Origin: Amaurobius ferox
Taxonomy: Eukaryota > Arthropoda > Arachnida > Araneae > Amaurobiidae
Assembly: GCA_951213105.1 (NCBI GenBank)
Contig: OX578136.1
Span: forward strand, 72,770,730 to 72,834,729
Direction of reading: 5' to 3'
Length of the DNA: 64,000 bases
Positions 37,483-49,134 of this stretch are shown here, one piece after another. Under the pieces are notes generated by a model, which made no database searches, was not told the DNA's origin, and worked only from the letters and a program-made list of their open reading frames with translations. A program made the position numbers and the translations under genes. Position 1 is the first letter of the stretch. Every line of letters starts with the position of its first letter.

Positions 37483-38883
37483 TACACTTACGGACAATGA
37501 AAGTTGTGCACCAAGAAAAAAACATGGTACAACCACGAAATCAAATAATTAGAGGGTGAGCTGGTATGCAAATGATCCCAGTTTTGTATGATTGCTAATG
37601 ACCGTTTATCCGTGAGTGACTCTGCAAGCATGAACCGGCGGCCTTATAAACCGGCGTGTAGTCCACACCCCATCAGTGCGAGAAGCTTCGACCGACGCAA
37701 GCAGGAGTACGGAGTGAAAAGAATGGTGGGTAGATGCCAGAAACTTCGATATACGCAACTGACCGACTTCGAGAGATGCCTGAAATCAGGCTATAAACCG
37801 CAGGGTGGTCAGCACGCCGGAAAGCCCGTCACGTGGATCGTTCGGACTATACAGTCCGACGGTGTTGGGAGACTGGTCACGGGATGCCACCCATACACGG
37901 AGAACCGGCTCTGTATGGACCAGTCATACCACGAGTAGAAAGAATCGAATAATCGTGCGACAAGCACGTATAGAGCCCACGGCAATCCGATCAACGATAC
38001 AGCTAAACGTAATGGCTCTTGTATGCCCACGAACCATATCTAGAGGTCTGAAGGAAGCTAATTTGCGATCCCAGCGTCCCTTACGTGTGCTTCCGTTAAC
38101 ACAGGAACATCGGCGCCTCTGGTTGCAGTGGTGCCGGGCCGGAGCAAGGTGGAACGCCACAGATTAGCAATGTGTGGTGTTTAGAGCGATGAGTGCCACT
38201 TCGTTTTGGGGACCGATGAATAGCGTGTCCGGGTGTGAAGGTCCCCTGCACAACACCACAATCCCAACCTCGTTATCGAGAGCCACACCAGCCCCGCTGC
38301 AGATATCATGGGATGGGGTGCTATAGCCTACGACAGCCAATCCGCTCTAGTAGTGGTACCTGGAACATTGACGGGCCAGCGGTACGTGGATGAGATTCTA
38401 CGGCCCCATGTACTCCCATTCGTTGTTGGGATTCCAGGTGCGCAATTCCAGCAAGATAGTGCCCGGCCGCACACGGCTCGGGTCGCCTAGGTCTGCCTAA
38501 GTCATGACCAGACAGTTCCATGGCCTGCCCGCTCCCCAGACCTGTCCCCTATCGAGCATATGTGGAACCAGTTGAAACGGCAGTTACCTCGATGCCGTAG
38601 TCTTCGGGATTTGGAATGTAACGTCCAACAATGTGTAGACTCGTTTGCCGCAGGACAACATCAGGCGTCTGTTCGACCGTATTGCTGCTTGTATCGCAGC
38701 ACGAGGTGGTGCGACGCGTTATTGAGGATGACCGGCCTGTGTACCGCAGCTCCCTCTGTACGTGTTCTGCTGCACTGTTCTTGTGATCATGTATATCATT
38801 CATCTGTATCCTTCCATGAATAAAATTTCAGGTCCATCCTATGCTTCCTTCTTGGTGCGCAACTTTCTTTGTCCGTGAGTGTA
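37483..38883 (+). mobile_element. Tc1-like transposon with both TIRs, 1401 bp
   Basis: The left end TACACTTACGGACAATGAAA and the reversed right end TACACTCACGGACAAAGAAA match over about 35 bp with a few differences. The flanking TA target duplication is at 37481-37482 and 38884-38885. The enclosed transposase is dead but in the expected position and orientation. Confidence 0.92.
37588..38823 (+). pseudogene. Tc1-like DDE transposase, disrupted
   Basis: The N-terminal part (about 37630-37940) includes YTQLTDFERC, the start of the first helix-turn-helix. The middle is scrambled by stops and shifts (about 37940-38300), with TDE at 38207 the probable relic of the first catalytic motif. From 38308 the frame reads MGWGAIAYDSQSALV and VPGTLTGQRYVDEILRPHV, then FQQDSARPHTARV (second Asp), and after a shift WPARSPDLSPIEHVWNQL, where the expected third acidic residue after EHVW reads Asn. 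It is related to, but clearly distinct from, the Tc1 relic at 34931-36000. It is not functional. Confidence 0.87.
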
Positions 38884-40000
38884 TAACAGAAGAATTTATA
38901 GAGAAGATAAATATTCTGAATGATGCATAAAGGAACCAAGTAATAATTAATGTGAAATATGGTCTCCTTGGATCTTGACACAGGCTTCACCATTCATCAT
39001 TCCTGAACATCAACCTGACAAACCACGATTCATCAACCTGACAAACCACGATTCATCAACCTGACAAACCACGGTTATGATATCGTGCAGTACCTATAAT
39101 TACATGTTGCCATAGTTAACAATAATTCGCCCTTGGTGAACTTTGGTAATAGCAGCCCCGATCCGGTTGTGTGTCCAGTGGTTCACTATAAGCAGGATTG
39201 TAAAATTGAGCTCCAGTTAATGTAAATTTGAATCACCCGATATATATTTATATCTATATATATTCTTTATCAGGTGAGTGTCAGAAAATTTTGAAGTTTG
39301 TGAGCACTTGAAGGCTGGTAAACGTTTGCGGGCCCCTGCTCTATAGATTACAAGTTCTAAAACAAAGAGAAGTTTAAAATTTGACGGTCAAATGCACGCG
39401 AGTGTTAAAAAAATGAAAACGTTAGAAGTTAATGCAAAAACTCATTTGACACATAAAATATATCGAAACAACCACTAAACACAATTTGGAGAATTACATG
39501 TTAAATCGAATTTTATTAAAGGAGTAGAAAACAAAGTATTACCTAAACCAAAACAGTTTGCAATATATTTTAAAAGCTTATCGAAATCTCGTGCATTTTT
39601 CCACACAAAATTGAATTATGATTTGATGGCTTCAGAGGATTTTTTTTTTCTTGAAAGTAAAACAACTGCCTGTGTAGTAGTCTCATTTATTATTATTATT
39701 ATTCCTAGTTTTGCTTTTAAATTCCTTAGAACTTATATTTGAAACAAATGTTTTTAGTGCATGTAGCAATTTTACAATTTATGGTGTTAGACCGAATGCT
39801 CCTCCTCGAGTTTTTCAAATGTTTGGTTTGGAAACTCTGAATGTTCCAGATATTTTAAATAGCCAATAAAAAGAGAAAAGGGACTTTCAAAGGAATTGTG
39901 GCTGCATTGGGAAATAATTATACAAAAATTTACGATATCTATTTTATCATGTATATATTTTTTCTATATTAAACGACTTACGCTATATTTTTATATCTAG
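38884..40000. other. Unclassified spacer with a 23-bp tandem triplet
   Basis: At 38999-39072 three units of TTCATCAACCTGACAAACCA-type sequence repeat every 23 bp. A TATTATTATT run lies near 39690. No gene seen. Confidence 0.55.
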
Positions 40001-40004
40001 AAAT

Positions 40005-40085
40005 ACCCGAGCCTGGTTAGCTCAGACTATGCATTGCCGGTCAAACGATTTAGAGTCCCAGGTTTGGACACTGTATGCATATGAT
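40005..40085 (+). repeat. tRNA-like SINE head fragment
   Basis: AGCCTGGTTAGCTCAGACTA resembles an A box and D arm, and CCAGGTTTGGACACTG a B box, at tRNA spacing. No acceptor pairing survives and no SINE body was recognised. Confidence 0.35.
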
Positions 40086-42105
40086 TGCGTACTAACGCAC
40101 AAATAATACTGTTAACCTTTATTCATACATTAACTGCTTAATATAATTCGGATCTTTTTAGACCCTCCAGTAGCTCCCCAGTGGTTTAGATGACTGAATC
40201 TTTGCTCACTTAAGGAATCGACCACGGAAATGAACCTGTAGAAGCAGGATTTTTAATTCCCTTTGCCAGGGTGGAACGGAGAAAATGCAGAGCCTTTCCA
40301 GTTCCTTTTGAAGTCCCCTTCTTCCCTGTGATCTAATGTAAAAATTTGCACATTGGTATTATCGTTTACGGGGCATAGTCTAATGAACCGAATTTTCGTT
40401 TTATTCCCCAAAGGCAGACAAAGGTCGAGGATGCGAAAACTTTCTCCAGGCTCTCCAGAAGCTTCCCTGTCCCCGATGACCTAGATGGTTGACACTTTGC
40501 ACACTTATAATATCGGCCACGTAAAATTACGTTTAAGACGACTATTCCCGACGCTAAGCCCCATACGTTAAATAAAATATAACTACTTAAAAAAAGTTAA
40601 AATTTCATTTTTTTCAGACTGTTAGTTACCAAGCTTAAATTCAACCACGAGTTAGAGATTTTGTTGAGTATATGAAGGAGTGATTTAAAAGAGGTAAAAC
40701 AATGCATCAACCTAGGGGAGCGGACGAGAAAATGGGAGGTTCTCGGTCAGAGTAGTTTAGTAAAAAGGGGGCTTTTTGCAAGAACCAAAGGTCACGGGTT
40801 CGAGGCTTTAACTTGATTGGACATCAGAAGCACAAAACATCCGGAGTTTTCTATAGTTGGAAAAAAATATCTACAAAGTAACCCCCTCCCTCCTACGAGG
40901 TACCATGTTTCCTTCCTTTCAATTTGGTTATAGCATTCGGAAATGAAGTAGAGAAGGAATATGTAAGATTCGTTTACTGTAGGCAATATTTGTCAAAAAC
41001 CAAGTTCATTTCTATTCAGAGTAAAATGGATCTTTGATTCGGGAAAACTGAAACTGGGCACACCTGTTCAGTTTCAAGTCCCCAACAAATCCCACATTTC
41101 GGTTTTTTTAGGGCACAATTAGGCGACGAGGAAAATCAAACTATTTCCAGAAAAAAACATTTTCGGCTCAAACGACCTTTCCTTTTAAGTGATTTTGACT
41201 ATATCACAGTTCGCATATGCCTAATCGAAAACAAGTATTGTAGAATTTCGTCGATTCGCCCCCCCCCCCCAAATACCACTGAAAATAGCCGAAAATGTAG
41301 TGGATTCTTCCGGGAATTGTCTACTAAAATGCATATGTAAAGTTCCGTCAATCTGCCCATAAATAAAAAAGGAAATCGCGGAACATGTATGGGATATATG
41401 CTACTAAACGAAACCAAGAACTCCGGCTAACAGCCCCCTCAAATGCAAACAGAAATGACAGAAAATGTAGAGGGGTTAGCATACGGGAAATATTCTGCTA
41501 AAATAAAAGCGTAAAATTACGTCAATTCACCCCCTCAAATGAAAATGAAAATCGCAGAAAATTTAGGGGACGCTCAGTGCAATTTTTCAGCTACGAAAAA
41601 CAAATTAAATTCCTTCATTCTCTTTCCTCAAGTATACAACTGTTGTGAACTTATCTAGATATGTTTTAATATTGCTGAATTTAAAAAAATTGAAAGCAAG
41701 CCCAAATATTATTTATTCATTGTGATACTCATTTTGACACAAATTGGCGTAAAAAACATTGAATTTACTTCTCTAAGAAATTCGTCGAGTCGAGATTTAC
41801 ATCCAAGATACTTTTCTGCTACTTTTCTCAGCAGAGACAAAGCAAAAACCTCACCAATGGCGTGCCATTATGGAACAGGACGGAGCATTCCCTCCAAGCG
41901 TCAAACCATGACAAGACGACTCTAGAGTCCAGTGGTATAACTACAATTTTGGGATTCGCAAGCTAAATTATTATCAAGCCCTACACTCACAAGCAAATTT
42001 ATTATTAGGAGCCACTCACCCTCTTTTCTAACTGAAATTTATAGGTATATTCTGAAATAATGTACAACTTGTAAATTTATTTATTACTATATGGATAATA
42101 TTATA
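40086..42105. other. Unclassified DNA with degenerate repeats
   Basis: Two loosely similar blocks at 40160-40340 and 40430-40560 share CTCCAGAAGCTTCCC/CTCCAGTAGCTCCCC and GATGACCTAGATGGTTGA-like text. At 41220-41580 a degenerate unit of about 110-130 bp repeats around CCCCTCAAATGMAAA, GAAAATGTAGRGG and CTGCTAAAAT. A 67-codon frame at 41722 is not recognised. Confidence 0.45.
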
Positions 42106-42769
42106 CAGGTTGTCCAGTGCTATCGGGGCCCAATGGCTATTTCCTCAACCGTTAGTCACAGAAATATACTTCCAATTGCAAAAATGCTTTAAGTTTTAAA
42201 ATCTATTATCTTAGAAAGAGTTTAAATCAATAAATACATTTCTGAAAGAAATACGAAATATAAATTTTTATACGGTCTCCCGGTTCTACCAATTATAATT
42301 AGCAAAATCATCCTCATACAATTTCATGCAAAATAAAAAAAAAATCTTCCTTTTACGACCAAAATTCACCGAGTCGTGAAGCATTAAACTTTATGACTTA
42401 AGTCGCTTTCCCACGCATAAAAATGTCCCGTTTTAGACAACCAATCAATCAGGGACCTTATTGACAATTTATCAGCAAAAAAGTGCTCTAACTTTAAACA
42501 GCTATAAGTCGGTCAATTTTGGTTGTAAAAGGATGATTTTTTTTTTCATAAAATTGTATGAGGATGATTTTCCTAAATATAATTGGTAGGACCGGGGGAC
42601 GGTATAAAAATTTATATTTCGTATTTCTTTCAGAAATGCATTTATTGATTTAAACTGTTTCTAAGATAATAGATTTTAAAATTTAAAACATTTTTGCGAT
42701 TGGAAGTATATCTCTGTGACTAACGGTTGAAGAAATAGCCATTGGGCACCGATAGCACTGGACACCCTG
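42106..42769. mobile_element. Foldback MITE, 664 bp, TA target
   Basis: The left end CAGGTTGTCCAGTGCTATCG and the right end GATAGCACTGGACACCCTG are mirrored. Inverted similarity continues inward for about 260 bp on each side (for example AATCATCCTCATACAATTT and AAATTGTATGAGGATGATTT), leaving a loop of about 130 bp. TA flanks at 42104-42105 and 42770-42771. No coding sequence. Confidence 0.9.
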
Positions 42770-43449
42770 TATAATTATATCACATAAATATGTTAATGAA
42801 GCATTTCCATAAAGTTTTTGGAGTCTTTTCTGCTGTAAGCTCAGCTTTGTGATATTCATTTTCTGGCCTCACTATTTTCAATTGCCATAAGGGTTAAATC
42901 ACCGTAGTCTGATAGAAATTATTTTGCAGTCTTTTATAAATTTTAATTTTTAATGGCCTTTCAAGAGAAGCAACATTGGTGGGCAGAATGAAAAACTGCA
43001 ATAATAAAGTATACATATTAAAAAATCGCTTGCCATCGATTTATATTTGTTAATAAACTTTCTTGCGAAAATTTTAATCGTCATCTGCAGTTTTAGATAA
43101 TTTTTTACAATAAGTTTTTATTACAATAAGTCCAAATCCACTGATTTCAAAATTTCTCCATTGGTGGATATATTGTTTTGCATGGGGCCCCTTTCAACCC
43201 TGAAGCCCCTAATCATTGTTGCTTTTGTTACTCGATTATTATGCCCCTTCTAGAGTCACTTATAATCATTTTAAAAAACTGTGGGTCTACCTCAAACGTT
43301 ATACAGGGTGATTCAAAAAAGATGGGTCAAACTTTTCGAGGTGGTAGTACACACCAAACCAAGCATTTTTCGTCATAGTTTACGGGGTCGGAAATGAAAC
43401 GTAAAGGCGTTACAGGGCGATGATTGGGCGAGGTTGTCCCATAGCTTGA

Positions 43450-43683
43450 CCCCCACAATCGTCCGATCTGTCATGTCTTAACATCTTCTTGTAGAGATAT
43501 CCCAAGAGTCTCGTCTTGGACACTCCAGTTGAATCTGAAGAGAAACTTATCACCAGAATTTCGGCCACTGCTGCCAAAGTGCATGACATGCCTGGTCTGT
43601 TCGGGAGAGTTCGCCAAACCCTCCTTAGTCGCTGTGAGACGTGCATTCAGGTTGGCGGTCGCTCTTTTGAGCTATTACTGTAA
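43450..43683 (+). pseudogene. Tc1/mariner-superfamily transposase, C-terminal fragment
   Basis: The plus-strand frame reads PPQSSDLSCLNIFL, a stop, RYPKSLVLDTPVESEEKL, then MPGLFGRVRQTLLSRCETC and GGRSFELLL before a TAA at 43681. Related transposases have RSPDLxxxDFFLWGYLK followed by V..TPV and a final RRCxxCI..GG.F..LL. The residue corresponding to the final catalytic Asp in xxDFF reads Asn, and Trp of LWGY is a stop codon. Everything N-terminal is missing. The position just inside the TIR fits an internally deleted transposon. Confidence 0.7.
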
Positions 43684-43814
43684 TTATTGTTTATTAAATG
43701 TCATTTTATAACTTCTAAGTCATCGTGTTTTCCCCTAACCTCATCGGGTTCACCATAAATCGCCCACAGGCGTCTTTACGTTTCATTTCCGATCCTGTAA
43801 ACTATAACGAAAAA

Positions 43815-44734
43815 TCTGATGTGGGCAGCACATGACTTTCCCTGCAGACTCAAATTCATATTCCTTTATTTCTTTAATAATTCATTAGATTGAGTTTAAT
43901 TGCACCAAATAACACTAAATTTGCATTTTTAATTCAATTTTTGTTTTTACTTGGTAATTGAACATTTTTCCGATAGCGTCGTAACAAAAATGCAAGAAAT
44001 CTCAAATATCTTGAGAACGGTAAGTCCTAAAGTATAATGGAGTGTGTTATATTCTTTTCCTCGTCAAAAATTACATATAAAACAAGAATTTAATTGATAC
44101 ATTTCAGCATACGTAGTCTTTTTTTTTAAGATTTTGACGATTTTTGCGGGTCATTTCTTAAAAAAAGGCAGCTTGTTTTTTTCCGAATCGTACCAAAATC
44201 TAATCAGCGCCAAAACATCCTACAAGTAACTTATCTCCCAAATTTTGTGAAAGTCGGTCAATTAGTATTTTAGCTAGAGTGGATACATGAGATTTTTACG
44301 GGACATTTCGCAAAAAAGGCAGGTTCTGTTTTTACGAATCCTACCAAAAACTAATCAGCAGCAGGACCTCACCCATGTGACTTACATAGCAAATTTTATG
44401 AAATTCGGTAAATTAGTTTTTTAGTTAGAGTGGATACATACATTGCACAGACAGACAGACACACAGACAGACACACAGACACACAGACAGACACACAGAC
44501 TCACAGACAGACACACAGACACACAGACAGACACACAGACAGACAGACAGACAGACACACAGACTCACAGACAGACACACAGACAGACACACACACACAG
44601 ACGTCACGCTAATAGTTTTCTAGTATTCTAAAGTTTTCGAAACGTATAAATCCGTCGAAAACTTGAGTTGTGATTTTCGGTATGATTCCATTACTTTCCC
44701 TGTACATTACCATGTATTGCAGGGAAAGTAAAAA
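43815..44734 (-). mobile_element. HTE subfamily 2, nested full-length copy
   Basis: Its edges can be fixed because it splits a TIR whose other copy is intact. It starts TCTGATGTGGGCAGCACATG and ends with hairpin TACTTTCCCTGTA and TGCAGGGAAAGTA plus AAAA. The host reads CGAAAAA before and TCCTCGG after, restoring CGAAAAATCC without duplication, so it entered between A and T. An alternative is a 4-bp AAAA duplication. Inside are a tandem duplication of about 165 bp (44155-44430, with CTAATCAGC and AGAGTGGATACAT) and an ACAGACAG microsatellite (44445-44600). Confidence 0.84.
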
Positions 44735-44801
44735 TCCTCGGTTTGATGTATACTACCACCTCATAAAGTTTGGCCCATCTTTCTTTTTTAATCACCCTGT
44801 A

Positions 44802-45404
44802 CATATAAAAAAATCCATAAAGTTCTATATACAGAATGTATTGCTTCCAAGAATTTTCTAATTTGGAAATTTTGGTGAAAATACATATCTTTATACCTCC
44901 CGAACCTGCTTTTGGAACAATTTTTGGTAAACTTTTCAATCCCAATCTCTGCTTGACAGTCTTGCAATGTTTGGAGAGTGTAAACTTTAAAACAAATTAA
45001 GGCAATTCTGAAATTTTATATCCCTCTAGATATAAAAACCTCGGAATTTGGATAAATATAACAACTATTAATATTTAATATTTTATAGCTATAATAAATT
45101 TTATATTTCGATAGATATAATAACTGTAAAACTTCATAGTTCGGTAAGTTATAAAAAAAATTTGAAATATTAAAAATTTTCTTAAATTTCGATGATTAGA
45201 TCTAAATTTTTCCAATATATTTGATACGATTTTAATAACAACGTTTTTAAAATATGTTTTAACGTTTATAAATCAGTGTGAATTATTAGTCATAAAAGTA
45301 TAATTCTCAGAAATCTAGAGCTAGAACTAAATAACTCAAGGCATTAATTATAGTAAATTTGTGAAAAGTTACGAAATTCATGCAGACAAAAGGATACATA
45401 AAAA
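44802..45404. other. Unclassified AT-rich spacer
   Basis: Loose ATAT-rich repeats around TTTATATYTCGATAGATATA (45020-45130). No gene. Confidence 0.45.
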
Positions 45405-46339
45405 TCTGATGTGGGCAACACATGACTTTCCTTATATAATGTAATGAATTTACTACTTTTACAATAAAAAAATAGGTTTTTCTTATAGTAGATACTTATA
45501 TTCTTTCCAAGATATTGAATTTTCGACAATTAGTCGTCATTTTCATTGATTTAGCGTCATTTTTATTCATTTGGCGAGATTTTCGTTAATTTGGCAACAT
45601 TTCAAAAAGTCGCTAAGTTGGTGACATACCACCAAATTCGTCGCCAAAATCTCGCAAAGCGTTATGGACGAAAAAATAAGTTATTCTTACAGCAGATAAA
45701 TGACTTTTGGAGTTCAAATACAAAAATATTACTCAAAGTATCTTTTTTCATGAATGGAACGAGCTAAATCCACGAGAATGATGTCACCCAACTTATCGCA
45801 TGGTATTACATATGAAAAGTGAGCATGTTTCTGAATAGGAAATATTTTTTTTTATTTTATATGACATTTTGATAATTTTTTTTTTTAAATGTGCAATATC
45901 TCGAGAACGGTTCACGTTAGCGTTCTAAAATTTATGTCAATCGTTTTCTAATGAAAAATTACATAAGAAATGTCTATTTGCGTAACATTATTAGCGATTT
46001 TGATTTTTTGACGATTTTTTCAAAATTTCACGCGAAAATTTAGAGGGGTTCTGAACATTCGACTGCGTATAAAAACAATAGGTTTCCAGTGTTTACGGAT
46101 TGTGATTTTTATACCAAATTTCGTTCGAATCGGTCTATTTGTTCTTCAATTATCGTCTCCACAGGCTCACTGATCCACACACACACATACTTTCACACAC
46201 ACACACACAGACATCACTTCAAAAATGTTCGATTCTTGATCAGGGATGCTTGAAACGTGCTCTCCCGTCGAAAACTCGAATTCGAATTTTCGATCCCGTC
46301 ACAATACTTTCCTTATACATTATGTATATAAGGAAAGTA
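45405..46339 (-). mobile_element. HTE subfamily 1, full-length copy
   Basis: It starts TCTGATGTGGGCAACACATG. The CGCCAAAT/CGCTAAGT core is near 45540-45660, the CA-rich run at 46175-46208, the palindrome GTCGAAAACTCGAATTCGA near 46267, and the end is hairpin TACTTTCCTTATACA with TGTATATAAGGAAAGTA. Length 935 bp. It is oriented opposite to the copies at 10254 and 15829 and closely similar to them. Confidence 0.86.
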
Positions 46340-46766
46340 AAAAGGTGAAATTAAGTGTTATTTTCAATCTAACTCATTTTTCTTGAATTTTACACAGCAA
46401 AATGGGCTTTAATAAATATATATAAAAATATAATTATTTTCTTTTATTACTACCCAGACCGTCCAGCTACCCAAATGAGGGTTTGAAGCTGTTAGGCGAA
46501 AGGCCGGAAACTTTTTACTAAGCATTAAAAAAGCACCCTTGACGAATATATCCGAAAAACATACAGTTTACCATATTATATTTGTCGTGGTAAATTTAGA
46601 TTGGATGATCAGTCTTGGTAAAGAAACTAATCTGAATTAAACTCCAACTAATAACTTAGACCTTGTACCATTCTTTTTTCTTCGTGGTAGGCGCGTTATA
46701 ACTGTTTTGGGAAACATTGTTTTATTGTATGTTCTTTGATTGCTCCGTATTAGTAGTTATTAATAC

Positions 46767-46850
<84 letters not shown>

Positions 46851-47956
46851 ATATTGAGTAAAACTTAAAATTATATTTTTTGTTATATATTATAAATTAT
46901 ATTTTGTTATAAATTATATTTTAGAATTCAATTTAAATATAAATTTAAACGTTAAGTCAATACCATCAACTTATATTTGGTTTGCTACATTCGTATGCAC
47001 CAATTACATATATAACCAGATTATGATCCTTTTTACTAGTAAACAGAAATCAGCTTGATTCAAAGGACCCATCAAAATTTTCAGCCCAGTCTCCAATAAG
47101 CTTAATCCGATCCGCCACTGATTGCAAGTGATACTTTCTTACCATAGTCAATAGATGGCAACACAGCGTAGTGAGAAGAAGTTATTTCTTATACACAACA
47201 GAAAATACAAAACATTATGAAAGAAGCGTGAAAACCAAGACCACACGACTGACCCGAAGGCTTACAGTAAATATGAAAGAAACGTGTAATTTCTTTTTTT
47301 ATACAATAGGAAAATACGTATTTAAATGTTATTAATTATTATAAATAACTGAGAATGTCTCTGAATGAAACTCGAGAAAGAAAAAATGTCGGACTCAAGT
47401 CTAAAAGAATTGTTATTCGCAATTTCTTTTCATAGATTCAGTTATCAACATCAGTACGTTACATTAAATTGGCGATTTTATTTCATATTTTCTCTGCAAT
47501 TAAAATTTTTAAAGCAAATCAATCATGTATGCTCTTAAAAATTTCTTCAATCGAACAAAACGTTATTTCTATTACCAACAGATGGCGACACTAAACATTT
47601 ATTCTACACTTCAAAATGAATTTTCCTTTTTTTGTATGACTAATATAATATTCTATTTAAAATTGAACTTGTAAACGGGTTTTATAAATAGGTGTATGCA
47701 GGATGTTTTCCAGGGGGATTGCTAAAATCGATTGCATTGAAAATTTAGAGATTGCTATCAACCTTTAATTTTTAGAGTTACGAAATTAGAAAACAGCAAT
47801 TCTGTTTACAGATGCCTGTATTATTCTGTCACCCCCCCCCCTCTCCCCGAATATTTTAAATCTAGCATGTTCATAAACAACGTATACACATACAAACAAA
47901 TACAGTTAGATATCGAAGAAAAGACCATGTAAAAATCATAGAGGAAAATGCATTTT
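46340..47956. other. Unclassified DNA with AT microsatellite and short cassette
   Basis: An (AT) run occupies about 46770-46846. A possible copy of the 60-bp cassette lies at 46453-46510. Two AGATGGC motifs lie at 47153 and 47580. No gene seen. Confidence 0.5.
46441..46520 (+). mobile_element. Candidate third copy of the ~60-bp cassette
   Basis: CCCAGACCGTCCAGCTACCC (46453) to AAAGGCCGGAAA (46510), flanked by CTTTTATTACTA and CTTTTTACTA. The start and end match the cassettes at 54401 and 62476, but the middle is poorly conserved and the flanking duplication has a 2-base indel. Confidence 0.45.
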
Positions 47957-48513
47957 TACTTTCCCTATCATATATATACAGGAAAAGTATTGGAATCGGG
48001 TCGAAAATCGTAACTCAAGTTTTCGACGGACCTACATGTTTCGATCACTCTAGAACCCGAAAATATATTTTTAGCATTACGTCTGTGTGGGTGTGTGTCT
48101 GTGCAATGTATGTATCCACTCATCCCTAAACGCATCCCAAACTCTAATCGACCAAATTTCCAGAAATTTGGTGAATAAGTTACTTGTGGACGACTCTGGT
48201 GCTGATTAGATTTTGGTACGGTTAAAAAAAAGAGCCTGCCTTTTTTGCAAAATATCTCCCAAAATCGTAAGTATCAATTAAATGTTTTTATCACGTAAAT
48301 TTTGACAGCATACGGAATAAGAGCAACCCCATAACTCTAGGATTAACCGTTCGCGAGATATTTTAGTTTTCCGTATTTTTGCAAATAAGTTTTGAAAATA
48401 AGTCCTGTGCAAATTCAGTGTACATTCAAATAATTTTTCGTGTTATTTTGTGCAATTAAACTCACTTTAATGAATTATGAAAGAAAAGAAAGAGAAAATG
48501 CATTTGAGTCATT
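47957..48513 (+). mobile_element. HTE subfamily 2, copy lacking its distal end
   Basis: The hairpin is TACTTTCCCTAT with TACAGGAAAAGTA, then TCGGGTCGAAAATCG and TCAAGTTTTCGACGG, a short GTGTGT run, a stretch matching 44150-44430 in reverse (CTGATTAGATTTTGGTACG, GCCTTTTTTGCAAAATATC), and TTTGTGCAATTAAACTCA matching 43895-43930. The GCCCACATCAGA end is missing. Confidence 0.75.
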
Positions 48514-48908
48514 ATCTCATCTGGAGAATTCGAAATTAATTATGAAAAGGACATTAAGTCATAATAATTTGAATACTAAATTGATGAAATATTTAGCAGT
48601 AAAACAAATGATTAAAAAATATAAATATTAAACTAAAAAAAGGTAAAGTGGCACATTTTGTCGTTACCTGCTACGAAATCCGCGGAAACACACGTGACCA
48701 AAACATATATAGTTTGTATACAAATATACTTTGTGTCATGAATATGCCATCTGAGCTGACAATTGTGCCTTTTGGGGTATTTATATGTATTGTTACTAAG
48801 TAAATATGAATAGATGATATAAGCATCACATTTTAAAAATTAGTGTATATAATACTTTAAAAAATTAATATGTACCACTTTTTAAAATTTGGCACCTCCC
48901 TTGGTCAG
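48514..48908. other. Unclassified AT-rich spacer
   Basis: Between the HTE and the palindrome. No gene seen. Confidence 0.4.
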
Positions 48909-49134
48909 TGATCAGTGTCATACCCTGGTTCAAAAACAATACGGAGGAAAATAAAGAGGATATGAAAAGAAATATCAGACATAAGGAAAACAATGCTACC
49001 ATATAAGGTAAAATGATCTGATCATTTTGCCTTATATGGTAGCATTGTTTTCCTTATGTCTGATATTTCCTTTCATATCCTCTTTACTTTATTTTCCTCC
49101 GTCTTGTTTTTGAACCAGGGTATGACACTGATCA
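48909..49134. repeat. Near-perfect 226-bp palindrome
   Basis: Two arms of 110-115 bp are reverse complements with only a few mismatches and indels, around a single unpaired T at 49019 (AAAATGATC T GATCATTTT). The outer limits are TGATCAGTGTCATACCCTGG and its mirror. One arm contains GAGGATATGAAAAGAAATAT, the other ATATTTCCTTTCATATCCTC. Confidence 0.95.

Larger units (their letters stand above)
43304..44799 (+). mobile_element. TIR transposon remnant interrupted by an HTE
   Basis: TIRs of about 105 bp: left CAGGGTGATTCAAAAAAGAT, with GGTGGTAGTACACACC and GGAAATGAAACGTAAAGGCG further in; right the mirror, ending TTAATCACCCTG. TA flanks at 43302-43303 and 44800-44801. The right TIR is split at 43814/44735 by a 920-bp HTE. 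Between the TIRs is a transposase C-terminus. Without the insert the element would be about 576 bp, so it is an internally deleted derivative. Confidence 0.86.

Noticed and set aside
44425..44631. Open frames of the TDRQTDTQ or CVCLSVCL kind
   Set aside because: Products of the ACAGACAG microsatellite inside an HTE, open on both strands.
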